A stretch of DNA of 64,000 nt from Lineus longissimus (GCF_910592395.1 NC_088308.1:11793001-11857000), one strand, 5' to 3'; positions 24,786 to 35,959 are shown, counted from the stretch's first letter. Program-made: numbers and translations. Notes: generated from the letters alone by a model not told the origin.

Positions 24786-25588
24786 TTCGAAATGAAGATT
24801 GTGAAGCATGCCCTGAGGAAGAGCAGCCAACGGGGGGTTGGCCAAGTAGAAAACCCCGAAGAAGTGCCAGGTACTTGAGCGTTTTATCCTTACTAACTAA
24901 ACTGTTCGTTCTTGACTACCTTGGCAGTAGTTGTAGTCTGCTTAACTGTCTTTCTACATCCCTGTCTGTAAATACTGAATGATTTCATTTCTTTTGCTCG
25001 AAAGAGTCATCCTGTCAGGCCCAGGTTATCAAGGTTCCGCCGTGTCCAACTGGCACTGTCCTGAAGAAGTCCGAGTTCTGGGCTTCTGGTGCACGTTGCC
25101 AAGTCGGCAAACTGTGTTTTACCAAAAAAGTGAATCAATAAGGAATTTACAAAAGGAAGCCTGTTGGTGGGCAACCAAATGTTTCGTTGGTGTCAGGCTT
25201 GCTCATGGGTCACCACATACGTTCCCGTTCAGAGGGTTTTATTAGGGCGTAATGATTTCTGTATAGTAACAGTAGTGGCAATTTGAAGCAGTATTTGGAA
25301 TTTTTACCATGTGGACCAGCACAGATCAACATTGTCTGTATCTAAGGGGACCAATCTTTTTGTTGTTTCACTTGGGAACGCCCGTCCAAACGGGGTCGTC
25401 CACAATTTTTGATGAAGTATGATGGAAGTGAAAGATTGAAATAATGAAATGTGCTTAGAGGTACCATAAAACGCTGTGACTTCATGGAAATATTTTTCTT
25501 CCAGTCCGAAATGAAGATTGTGAAGCATGCCCTGAGGAAGAGCAGCCAGAAGTGGTTGGCCAAGTAGAAAACCCCAAAGAAGTGCCAG
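24786..25588 (+). CDS. Duplicated linker exon of the SET–recombinase gene (two copies, each damaged differently)
   Basis: Copy A 24786–24870 and copy B 25505–25588 both follow CTTCCAG acceptors. In phase 1 both begin RNEDCEACPEEEQP, an acidic, cysteine-containing linker. Copy A has one extra G in its G-run (about 24831), which changes frame before the shared VENPEEVP segment, but keeps a usable donor (CCAG/GTACTT). Copy B stays in frame (84 bp, phase 1 to 1), but its donor is CCAG/ATACTT, lacking GT. A following exon starting at 25006 (agTCATCC, encoding SSCQAQVIKVPPCPTGT, phase 1) is also repeated in truncated form at 25699. The duplication covers about 24430–25220 and 25345–25790. Confidence 0.55.
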
Positions 25589-25834
25589 ATACTTTTATCC
25601 TTATTGACTCTTCCTTCTTGGCTACCTTGGTAGTCTGCTTCTTATAACTATCCTACTTCATCATGGTTTGTTTCTAATTTCCTTTATTTTGTTTCAAAGA
25701 GTCATCGTGTCAGGCCCAAGTCATTCAGGTTCCCACATATGTCCGACTGGCACTTAGCATAACCATGAATGATCAAGAAGTTTCTCCCTGAACACCTCAC
25801 CCCTTAGCCAATGTTGGTCAATGAGGTATTGGCC

Positions 25835-26140
25835 TCCCGCTAGGCGGCGCTGGTCGTAACTAGGGTAAATGGTTTTTTCAAGTGATATAAGCGACTCGCT
25901 TCAATGTAAGCAGCGATGAAGACGTAAAATTTTCCTACGTTTCGCACCTTCACTGCTTGTCCAAGATGCCAATGCCGTGTATGTGATGACATTATGACAA
26001 TATGGCACTGTGAAAATCAATTTCAATGACAAATTGGCAAGAAATCGTCTGGTCTTTTTTTTGGTTGTCGTTTTTTCTACACGTACTTCAAGCTCCATCG
26101 TCGCCGTACCCTAGTTACCACCAGCGCCACGTAGCGGTCA
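25835..26140. mobile_element. MITE-like inverted-repeat element (~300 bp)
   Basis: Inverted repeats of about 30 bp: GCGCTGGTCGTAACTAGGGTA at about 25846–25866 (with CCGCTAGGCG outside), and TACCCTAGTTACCACCAGCGC with ACGTAGCGG outside at about 26107–26138. The middle is non-coding. No clear target duplication. It sits in an intron of the SET–recombinase gene. Confidence 0.55.
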
Positions 26141-27105
26141 ATGAAGTTGTGCCGGTACCCCATTATTTGGCTTTTGGATAAGTTGTGGCAAACAGTCTTA
26201 AAAAATTAAAAATCTTTGTTGGTCACAAAATTGAAGGGAACCCTTGATCATTCAGTCATTTGTAGTTTAAGAACTGAAGTTTTCTTTGCCAATTCAGAAA
26301 TCAAATTCTCCTCTCGAAGATCATTGAATCTATTTGAGAGGTTTGGGTCAAAATAAAGGAACATTAGCATGAGCGAATGAATGTAGCCCGATCCTTTCAA
26401 ATAACTTCATTATAACAAAACATGCCACTGAATCACCCTTTCCTACCATAGTTAACATGTTAAGGCTAATTTGTATATCAGGTTTAGTAGGATAGAGGTA
26501 GCCATTGTGTAATCCGAATTATGTGCCGTATGGCATAACTTCGGCTGCACTGCTCTACACGGAAGCATGCGATGGGCCAACATTCCGCCCAATATTCACT
26601 ATCCACCTTAAAATACGCTCTTCTTCCCCTGGAAATATGTGGAGAGTAACACTAGGCATTTTGTTCTGGGTATTGTTAGTGGCTCCCACAGCAATACATC
26701 TAATGTGACATCTACCACTACACAGTTTGTTATGAACGGGAAATCTTTTAATACACTGCCTCCATTAGTACTTCATGTACAATCGCGACTCCGGAGCCGA
26801 TACTACAGAATACTGTCGTGAGATTTCCTTGCGAGACCTGGAATGGAAAAACACGTCTGTTGCCAGGAAAATGGCAGCAGCCACTTTGAAAAAATTGTAT
26901 GATTATGTTCAGATGTGTTACAGAATTGTCTTCTGCTTAGTGTTATTAGTGCAAATGAACCATGCCAAATTTATTTACGTCATGTTTAACTGACATGATG
27001 TTCCTATAAAATAAGAGAATGTTTGCCAATGTACATGAGGCATTTTCTTTTGATGTAGCTTACAATCATTTGATATAATTGACCTCTTCACAACCTCATT
27101 TTTAG

Positions 27106-27797
27106 ACAATGGCAGCATGGTTGAAAGCAGCCTGACGGAAACCCACCGGCACCATCGTATGGAGAAAGATATGGAAGAGGAGGTCGACCATTCCTCTGAT
27201 GAAGATTATGCCCCTGGTGGTAAGCAAATAGAAGTTTACTATCGATGTTTCAGATTCAATTCAAATTGTTGCATCAGAAGTCTAGGAAAAAAATATCTGA
27301 GCATCCCAAAGACTTCAAGATACATAAAAATCATCCAATCACATTGCAGGGTTAGGCTACATGTAGTAGATGAGCTTGACAGTATCTGCAAAAGGACAGA
27401 CCACTTTAGTTTTCTATCTCGCTGACTGTAAATCACTTCACTGACACACATGAGATACTCATCCCAGATCTGCAGTCAATGTGTTTTTAGATCTCTTGTA
27501 GTTCAGTTGCATATCTCTGTTAGTGTTGTTTTCCTGGATTATTATCATTCACATCAGATTACCAACTTCTTGATAAATTTTCGAAGGAAAGGGTAAATTC
27601 CATTTTTGAAAAATAATTGGGTTGCAGTACTTTGCCCCGGTGTGTTTTTCTATTGTTGCACCTCACTCACTAGAGTTTCTTTTCCAGATGATGAACAAGT
27701 TTCGGACTCGGACGATAGTGTTGCCATTGGAAACATGGACAAGAACTTGTTTACGGACTTAAAAGGCCTCCGAAAAAAGTCCAAGACATTGGGATAA
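27106..27797 (+). CDS. Acidic linker exons of the SET–recombinase gene
   Basis: Exon 27106–27219 (acceptor TTTTTAG, donor GTAAGC, phase 1 to 1) encodes an acidic stretch including MEEEVDHSSDEDYAPG. Exon 27688–27797 (acceptor TTTTCCAG, phase 1) encodes EQVSDSDDSVAIGNMDKN and then a basic end RKKSKTLG followed by TAA. No donor precedes the stop, so inclusion of the second exon would end the protein as a SET-only form. Skipping it would join 27219 to 31422 in frame. This offers a simple switch between a short and a long product, or the stop may be a lesion. Confidence 0.55.
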
Positions 27798-28365
27798 GAG
27801 TCAGTCAGTAGCCATCATAATGCTGGTGAGTCAAACTCTGCATCATTTATTATAAGCGTGGCCATCTGATCTCTCAGCAGGCCCCTAGCTGAATGAAATA
27901 AATGGTAGAGCAGGAATGGCTGGTTAGCCCCATGGCAGTGGCAGGGTACTGTGCCCCTCTAAAAAACCCTAGTGTTGCCTGTCGTCATTAGATATTATTG
28001 GCACATTTCGTAACTACTTCTGAAGCCAAACTTGATAGATATGTACTATAAACCAGGAAATGTTCAGGAGGACAAAAATTGGCGCAATTTTCCCCCTATT
28101 GAGAGGTGAAACTAACATTCGCAATGAGGTGGTCGCAGAACTATTATGCCAGATGGCAATGTCACCGCAAGACCCGGAAGAAACCCAAAAATGCGGCACA
28201 GCGTATGCCCTATGACGCAATGACCTTCTGTTGATGCACGGCGTCGAACTTATGACGTTACGCGCGGTAAAATGGTGTAATGCATTTAGCATTATTAAAA
28301 CTTTCAATCAGAAAAAGTGCTTTATTTCCTGGATGTGCTTATCTAGGGCAGATGTTGTCGTCTGG

Positions 28366-29311
28366 ACAAGGAGGATACAGCGGTGACGTCACGGCTTTTC
28401 CAAGATGGCGCTGCATATTGTAAACAAACTCGATCCACGGCCAAGGGAAAATCAAGTCATCAAAAAAGTTAGATTTTTCGCATCAAGTCAGAGTTATTAG
28501 TACTTTTCTGCTATGAAATAAGTCTTCAGACAATAAGCTATCATTTGAATAATGAAAAGTGCTGTTTTGATGGGGAAAAAAAGGGTTTTTTAAACCAAAT
28601 AGCCGGGCACCGATCTTCCAAAATTAGCGATGGTTTCAAAACAGTCTCCCAGATATGGGGCAATCTCTTCATTATCATAATGGGATTTGGAGGCATGTTT
28701 ACAGATTTTACAAGTTCGAGACCTGTAATACCTAAAACTCGCATAGATCCCCATAGATCCCCTCTATTTGTCGAGTTAGCGCCCCTATAAGATCATGCAT
28801 TTTCGGACACTAGAACGAAATCTTCCTGCGGATATCGCGGTTTCGGTGATGATTTAAGGAGAAATTGACTGTTCTTAGAGTTGTATGGGACAGAAATGAG
28901 TTCATACTTCATGAATACATGAATATATTATGATATGGGCGGGCTTCTAAGTCAAAACAATAACAAACTCAACTGCATCTCTACTGTATATTGCGTAGTG
29001 TATTGCCTAGTGTATTTCGTAGTGTATTTTAGCGGAGACATTATTTCCGCACTTTGGCCACGCCAAATGTCTTTTTTATTCGTGGAAGTTAATCTGCTCT
29101 GTAAATTTTATTTGACACAGGAAGAATCCATACTAGGTATTGCAATATTTCATGTCTATTGGTGGTTTTGTGTACAGGAGCGCACCAGACAGTGAGACGT
29201 GGAGATGTGTTCAGTGCTGGTGCTGTCAGTAGACTGAATCTGATTGGCCATAGCGATCACTAATATGGGTCGGGATCACGTGATGTGACGTCACCGCGGT
29301 ATCCTCCTTGT
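28366..29311. mobile_element. Non-autonomous DNA transposon, 946 bp, 7-bp target duplication
   Basis: Terminal inverted repeats start ACAAGGAGGATAC and end GTATCCTCCTTGT. Both continue into CGGTGACGTCAC or its complement, about 27 bp in all with one mismatch. CGTCTGG flanks both ends (28359–28365 and 29312–29318). No coding capacity. It lies in the large intron between the acidic and the zinc/recombinase exons of the SET–recombinase gene, so the intron existed before the insertion. Confidence 0.8.
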
Positions 29312-31314
29312 CGTCTGGATGTGTACCTCTTTAGATTTGAGTCGAAAAGGTAAAGTATGGCTGAATTTGGATGAGAAGAGTTGGGTATTTATATGGTCAG
29401 AAATAACCGGAAATGCATTAGAATTTGAGCGGAAAAGGGTATTGCGGTTTGCGCGTCACCTATCGACATTGTTGGAACTAAAATTTGTGCGTCCACCGCA
29501 TTGCATTCTATACAATTCTATTCCTAGATTGCAAAAATATATGGTCATGAAAATTTCCCAGTCTACAAATACTTCCGAATGACCGCTACTTGCAGGCCAA
29601 ATTACGGTCCTTTCTGATTTTTGGTTTGGCCACCAGGCTTTTGGCACCATGTGCAATAACTTCCTTAACAGCATTTTTTGTACCCGGGGCTGGATTTTTC
29701 TCTTTTTTACAGGCATGACTAGGGGTCCAAAAAAAGAGAGAGTGAAACGCCGGCAAGCATAATTATCATAGGACATGAGCTTTTATATGCATGCTATTTT
29801 TCTTTTGGTACTGAAGGTGTTAATAATGGTTGAAATTTAATGAATTTTTTATGGTGTGTGTTCTGCAGAGGGGACTACATCACGAGGTTATACAGGGTTT
29901 TGATTCAAACTGGTTTTCAAGGCAATGAACTTTGACAATGGTGGTATGTTTTGGCTATGTTTTAACTAAAGACTGTTGGAAAATGCAGGAATCCTGAGCT
30001 TAAGTCAGGAAAAACTAGTTTGGTCTGGAAAAAAAAGTGAAATCCTGTGTAACATTGATAGAAAGTTGCAATATTGATTTAAAGTTTATGCATTGTCAAT
30101 CAAGAATCTTCTCTCTTCACAAATCTTCCACCTCTATGTGTTTGGTGATCTGCAGTTAGAGATGGTCTGGAAGATCTTAGTTGTATTCCAGCAAAAGGTG
30201 TGCGAAACCAATAAACAGGAAAAAAACAGAGAAATGTTTTTTGCAGAAAGGGTAGGATTTTTGTAGGGCTCAATCCAGACATGTTTTGCCTGTTCACAGT
30301 TTTTACAAAAGTTTCCCAGCCTGATCCACAAATAAACAGCCAAAATTGAGTGATCACTTGGCCATTTGGCATTTCACTCCAGTTGAGAGTTAGAAAGTGG
30401 CACTGGCTGAGCCCAATCATATAGCAAACACTCAACCTTTCCCCATCCAAAGCATATTATATATAGGCAGATATAGGCTCTATATCTGCCTTCCCTGTAA
30501 ATCCCTGGTTTCCAGGGATGGCACATATAGCCAGATATTCACAGAATCGTCCATAGGTGAAGCAGTTACAAAACCTGCAACCATTGTAGAAGTTTAGTGC
30601 TGATCACACAAATGTGTCTGAAGGGTTTGAATACTGGACAACTGTTTTTTTTTTACATGGGTTACCTGGGCATACAGTGCAACTGGAGGACAGGATATCA
30701 AATTGTACTTTCTGGAGTGTGTCTTCTTCTTCTTCTTCTCGTTCGCTTCTGGAGTGTGTGAGATTGGGGATGTCCCCAATAGCAGGCATGAAAATGACAA
30801 CAAATTCAGAAGCTCGAAGGGCAGTAGACCTAGACAGCTAGGTGATACCCGCAGGGGTGTCTCCCCTCCGCCTAGAAAATTTTTTAATCTGCCAGTTAAA
30901 AGACATGATTTCCAAGTATTTCCCGAGAGAAGAATCCGCTTCTTGTTTGTCAGCAGATGAGAGAACCGAGGGGAGATTCGCACCGGTGACAAAGTTGGAC
31001 GCCAATCTTAAGTGATGAGATCGGACAAAGTTTGAAAACGCGGTGGACCAAAGGCCGGGGTGGGTAGCGAAAGGGGGCTACATTTCCCACCGGAAAAGTC
31101 TGACTCTACACTGCAGTTTTCTAATGTCTTCCGATAGCACATGACCTCTCAGTCCTCAAAAGATATTTTGACCTCTCTCTAGCAACCTCCACTGCCCAAT
31201 GATTCTTAGCACCCTTGTCCATTTCATTTTATCTTATACCAAAGTGTGCTGATCCGGCAAACAAGACATTGTAAAAGCTAAAAAATACTGACTCTTGCAG
31301 ACTGATAAATCTTC

Positions 31315-31421
31315 ATCAAAATTTTACATTGTCTTTCTCTTTCCAGACAAAAGTAGAGGCGGTTTCAATGCAGTTCATTCATCAACCTCATCAGAATTTT
31401 ACATTGTCTTTCTCTTTCCAG
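31315..31421 (+). repeat. 74-bp tandem duplication containing a splice acceptor
   Basis: TTTTACATTGTCTTTCTCTTTCCAG occurs twice, its final G at 31347 and at 31421, followed by ACAAAAGTAG and ACGAAAGTGC. The polypyrimidine tract and acceptor of the recombinase exon are therefore present twice. Use of the upstream acceptor in phase 1 gives D-K-S and then TAG-free reading through the second copy only in another frame, so the downstream acceptor is the likely one. Confidence 0.7.
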
Positions 31422-33200
31422 ACGAAAGTGCAGACAGCTCTACTCCAGACAGTTCCACTCCAGACAGTTCATCGAACATCACGGTGATGACGTGCAGTAA
31501 TGAGGGAAAAAGGTCATATGACAAAGTCTATTACTGTTGTTATTGTCATTCCGCCTTGAAGTTGAAAATCAGGCGACATCTCGAAATAATGCATAAAGAG
31601 GAAGAGGAGATCAAGGAGCTGTGGGATGAGCCGGACAAGACGAAAAAGGAACAGAAGTTGATCTATCTCAGAAACATGGGTAATCATTTGCATAACTCCG
31701 AGGTGATTCGGAGGGGGACAGGAGAGATTGTCACAGCTTACAGGCCAGCACAAGAAGCCGCTTGGACTGATTATGTTCCATGTGAGCATTGCCTAGGTTA
31801 CTATGCAAAGTTTGACTTGTACAAACATGTTAAAAGGTGCAAGCTTGTTACTACTTGCCCGAAGTAGTTCAACCGTCATTGCCAAGCAGGACGCATGCTC
31901 TTACCAACCCCTGGAATATCGCCGTCTGTTAACATTAACAACTTGCTGTGCACCCTTTCAAATGATGACATTGCGCGTGTTGTTAAAAGTGACAAGCTAA
32001 TCCTGAAGTTTGCTGAAAAACTCTACCTTAAACATGGACATGATCGGGATCAGTTTCCCCCCGTCAGAAACTCACTCCGTGAAGCTGGACGTCTTCTCAT
32101 TGAGTTGCGGAAAGTCGTCAAGAAACCAGATGCTGGTTTGGAAGAGTTCATTGATCCAATGCACTTTCAGTTAGTGGTTGAAGCAGTTCATGGAATTGCT
32201 GGATTTGATCTTTCTAGCCATAAAATGGCCACCCCATCTTTGGCCTTAAAGGTGGGACACACCTTGAAGAAGTGTGCCAAAATAATTAAAGGTTTCGCCC
32301 TTCAGGTCGGTGACAAGATAACAATAGAAAAGGCACAGGGTTTTATTGAACTGCTTGAGATGGAGTGGACAGAGAGAGTCTCAACGCATGCTCTTCGTAC
32401 CATGGGGGAAAACAAAAGGAACAAAGTGCAGTTGATTCCATTAACAAACGACTGCGTGAAACTTACCAAATGGCTTAGGGAGAAGGCTGCGAAGGCCTAC
32501 CTTGATGTGGAGATGCCGACTAACACAGTTTCGGGAACTTCAGCTGCATGGTGTGAACTTTCGGATACCCTACTTTCCACAGTTATACTGTTCAACAGGC
32601 GAAGGCAGGGTGAAGTTTCGAGAATGAAGTTAGCAGATTTTGTGCAGACTCATCAGAGTCGACAGGAAGATATAATGAAGGCCTTTTCTCCTTTTGAACA
32701 GAAACTGTGCAAAGCTCTTCATCGAATAGAAATAGTGGGGAAAAGGGGAAGAACGGTGCCAGTTCTACTCACAGCAGACATGCACAATTGGATGAAGAAG
32801 GTGGTGTGTTGTGAAACTCGTAGTATTGTTGGTGTGAACCAAGCAAACTTCTACATATTTGCAGCTCGACATGGCTCACTTGGCCACTTGAGGGGCACTG
32901 ATACCCTTAGTGAGCATAGCTCCAAGTGTGGGGCTAAACACCCAGAACTTATACGCTCAACACGTCTGCGAAAGCAGGTAGCCACTCTCTCTCAGATTTT
33001 AAATCTGAAGGACAACGAACTGGATATATTGGCAAACTTCCTCGGCCATGATGTTAGGATTCACCGAGACTTCTACCGGCTACCTGAGGATTCTCTGCAG
33101 GTAGCAAAGGTCTCAAAGATTCTTGTTGCATCAGAGCAAGGAACTCTTGCTTCATACCATGGGAAGAGCTTGGACGAGATGGATGTCGATATTGATGAAG
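31422..33200 (+). CDS. Zinc-cluster and tyrosine-recombinase exon, interrupted by one in-frame TAG
   Basis: The exon starts after a TTTCCAG acceptor in phase 1 (DESADSSTPDSS…). Two Cys/His clusters follow: YCCYCHSALKLKIRRHLEIMH (31530–31590) and CEHCLGYYAKFDLYKHVKRC (31783–31845). A TAG at 31865–31867 interrupts the frame, which then continues open to the donor at 33200. The downstream half has tyrosine-recombinase (Crypton-like) landmarks: box I NRRRQGE near 32597–32615, the beta-hairpin lysine in GKRGRTVPV near 32738, box II STRLRK near 32957–32975 (Thr where His is usual), LGHD near 33044 and the nucleophile candidate DFYRLP near 33071. Numbering from 31895, R237, K283, R359, H385 and Y394 are the candidate active-site residues. 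Such enzymes cut and rejoin DNA through a 3'-phosphotyrosine. Whether this copy is active is doubtful because of the TAG. Confidence 0.75.
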
Positions 33201-33554
33201 GTAGGATGCTTTATTCCAGAATGTAGACATCTTCACAGGAATAAAACTGGAGAAAAAAAACACACTTCATACATTTTGAGATGCAGTGGTTTTAATAGCT
33301 AAGAGGTGTTCATTTGGTCATCACTACCAAGTTGTGGGTAATTTCCAGATGAAAGTCCCACAGCCTGCTTGTTTGCATGCCCAAGTTCGTGGATTCTAGA
33401 CTGGTCCCTCTGACCTTAACATCATGAATAGGCATTTGTCTTGTGTGAATCGGAGGAAAACTGTTGGTTCATCAGGCCAGTCAACAAGAAAATTTGCAAA
33501 TAGAGAAGCATCTTTTGCAGTAATAAGTTATTAATAAAGATTCTTCCTCTGCAG

Positions 33555-34548
33555 TAATATCCTTTGAGGAAGAGTCAGATGCCGAGGGCGAGGATGAGGT
33601 TGACGACATTGGTTCAGCTGATGTTGATGTGTCTGTTACAACCGGTATGAGTATGAAGTCTTCCATTTCCAGTAATGCAAATTCTGTGAAATGAAAAGTT
33701 GGCTGTTCATGATAGCAGCAGCTGGCAATAGGATCATAAATGATTCCTCGGTGCTCTTTTTGCCAAAAATATTCTTGAGATATTCTTAGTGGAAAATACA
33801 GCCTCACAATAATTGGACAATAGTAAACTATTATAACTTTAGACATTCTGTTCATCATACACATGTGACGTATAGGGACACACTCAGTGGAAGGTGAGGT
33901 GTTTGTTCAGTCCAGCCTCTCATCTACTGATTCATTAAGAGCTTTTCTTGAAGTAGATATTATACATTACCTTTACATTTTCAGCAACTGGTGCAGGTAC
34001 TTCGGCCAAGAGTTCAGCAAGTACTTCAGGTCCTTCAACACCAACAGAGGACAAAAGTGGCCAAAAGAAGGCAAAACCAGGTAGAATATGCAGTAACATA
34101 CCAGTGCCAGTATCCATATGCATTGGGCAGATGTTACCCAATTTCACTCCCTTCCATTCCTAATTCACTCTCACCAAACTGGTCCCATTTTGTCTTCTTC
34201 CCCAGTTTCACCAATTCCAAGTCATAATGGAAACGTCTTTATTCTGAACAAACCAGCAAAATCTGAATCAACAAGACTGGACTATTTCCTTGTGAATTAA
34301 GCTTTTTTGTCAAAGGCCATGAGCTGACCTTACGTTTTTTCTCTTCAGTGCCATGGACAGATGAGCAGCGGCAAGCAGTGCGCCACTACTTTACTCAACA
34401 TATCGCCCTAGGGAAATGTCCCAGTAAGAGAGAGGTAGAAGGCTGCCAGACTGAGGAGCCATGCCTAAAAAAACGAGCCTGGAGAAACATCAAGGACTTC
34501 GTCAGAAATGACATTGTCAAGGCCAAGAGAAAAAAATCTCTTTTTTAA
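33555..34548 (+). CDS. C-terminal exons of the SET–recombinase gene: acidic tail and DNA-binding-like domain
   Basis: Three exons, all entered in phase 1. Exon 33555–33644 (90 bp) is acidic (SFEEESDAEGEDEVDD). Exon 33985–34080 (96 bp) is Ser/Thr-rich (SAKSSASTSGPSTPTED). Exon 34349–34548 encodes VPWTDEQRQAVRHYF, then GKCPSKREVEGC, LKKRAWRNIKDFVRND and a lysine-rich end before TAA. The last exon has the spacing of a small Myb/SANT-like helical domain that ends related fish and cnidarian recombinase proteins (recalled, not searched). The donor at 33200 lies 26 bp before a stop, so splicing is needed to reach these exons. Confidence 0.7.
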
Positions 34549-34571
34549 GGGAAATATAAGAAGCAATAACT

Positions 34572-34916
34572 TAGGGGCTTGGTGGGGTTGCTACTAGTGG
34601 TAGTGATTCCCACACTAAAACAGATGCAGCAGTGAATGCCGTGTGCCAGAGTGGATCGTGGCGTGGAGGTCAACGTAGTGCACAATGAGATTTTGGAAGA
34701 GAGACAAGTTGAAAACCATTGGATAGGAGTTGGCACATGTATTATAACTGATCTGAATGTCTTAGTTTCATCGTGGAAGTTCAAGTTACAAATGAATGTT
34801 TGATTTCAGCATTGTTCTGCTGACTGTTACCTCCACTCTGGCACACGGCTTTCACTGCTGCATCTGTTTTAGTGCGGGAATCACTACTACCAGTACCAAC
34901 CCTACCGAGCCCCTTT
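34572..34916. repeat. Inverted repeat (~85-bp arms) just 3' of the recombinase gene
   Basis: About 34572–34660 and 34828–34916 are inverted copies with few mismatches, sharing GTGATTCCC-CACTAAAACAG and GATGCAGCAGTGAA-GCCGTG. They are separated by about 170 bp. The structure starts 24 bp after the stop codon, so the transcript could fold into a long hairpin, or the arms are a MITE in the 3' UTR. Confidence 0.75.
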
Positions 34917-35463
34917 AAATGAGCTTTGCTGGCTTCAGCAGCTCTACATAGTCTCACTGCCCTATAGAATCCGGTTCATGTAATAACTGTTATTTTACGT
35001 CAGCATCAGCGATACCTGACACTACTTGTTCTCAAATCAAGGACTCCCTCAGATTTTAATAGCTGCTTTGAAACTGTTGCTCAGTACCTGTGGAAGAGAC
35101 ATTCTTGTTAACATTGTACAGTTTTGTTGAATTTCAAATTGCCTATTCTTGGACACGGTTAGAAGGAATTGATTTATAGATTTGGGTCAGACGGTTGTGC
35201 TTTTTTTCTGTCTGAAATTTACCATTTGGCAAATATAAAGTTCATTTATTTATTTTTCCTACATGGTAAGTCCTTAAATTTTCAAAGAGGTAAATTTCAG
35301 AGAAAAATCTCACTTCGTATGGCTATGCATTCTTTTGATGGTGTTCAGGCCCGGATATCGGGATTTTTTATGCTTGTCCTCATGTTCAGCAATCTCATTA
35401 TTCTTATCATATCTTGTGTGGCACTTGAGTCCTTGATGTAACGTTTCATTGTCTGAATAGTAC
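34917..35463. other. Non-coding flank
   Basis: No gene supported. The 90-codon frame over 35169–35441 is hydrophobic but has no recognisable motif or intron signals. Confidence 0.35.
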
Positions 35464-35949
35464 TAAAGTCTATTTCCACCGAGAGCATACCAAGTAGCGG
35501 TAACTTCAAACAGACCCCATGTGGGCAGCCACTTAACTTATCTAAGTAGCCATAAATACCCGGCTAGGAAAGCATCAGCTGACTGGATTTCCCAGCCTCT
35601 CAGGTAGCTATGGTCTGTTCCTAAATTTTGGTATACCCTCATTTGAAGACAATCCATGTAGGTTCACTATGCATCTGCCATTAATAACAGTACTTCATCG
35701 GATAAATTTGACCAGCAAGTCTGAACAGGGTATGAGCTTCATGGAAACAGCTGACGTCAGAGTTAAAGCAGGAATTCCCTGCTTAAATATCTTCATCTAG
35801 CAGTACTTGCCACGTGCTCTGTGCTGAATGGAGTATACACCAGGTGACCACATTTGGCTTGAATGATGCTGCATTTTTCTGAGTAATTGGTGTGACAAGC
35901 ACTTCCTCTGAGGGGTTTGCCACTATGTTCTCAGTGGAAATAGACTTTA
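35464..35949. mobile_element. MITE-like element with 26-bp terminal inverted repeats
   Basis: 35464–35489 (TAAAGTCTATTTCCACCGAG) and the reverse complement of 35924–35949 agree over 26 bp with two or three mismatches. The 486-bp interval is non-coding. No convincing target duplication. Confidence 0.55.
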
Positions 35950-35959
35950 ATTCAAATCG

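Larger units (their letters stand above)
18979..34548 (+). other. Gene model: SET methyltransferase – zinc cluster – tyrosine recombinase protein (KMT5A/Crypton-like)
   Basis: Exons: 18979–19105, 19688–19841, 21050–21257, 23026–23059, 24786–24870 and/or 25505–25588, 25006 onward, 27106–27219, 27688–27797, 31422–33200, 33555–33644, 33985–34080, 34349–34548. Phases agree from exon to exon: 1, 2, 0, 1, and then every later junction phase 1. Many cnidarian, fish and lancelet databases hold proteins named 'KMT5A-like' with this long C-terminal extension (from memory). Joining the SET half to the recombinase half requires the 27106–27219 exon to splice to 31422, across an intron holding a 946-bp transposon; exon 27688–27797 instead ends in a stop. 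Lesions: frameshift in one copy of exon 5, lost donor in the other, and TAG at 31865. It is either a decaying gene or one with complex splicing. Confidence 0.65.

Noticed and set aside
31295-31421. N-terminal extension of the zinc/recombinase frame from 31295
   Set aside because: It translates the duplicated polypyrimidine tract and splice acceptor; the exon starts at 31422.
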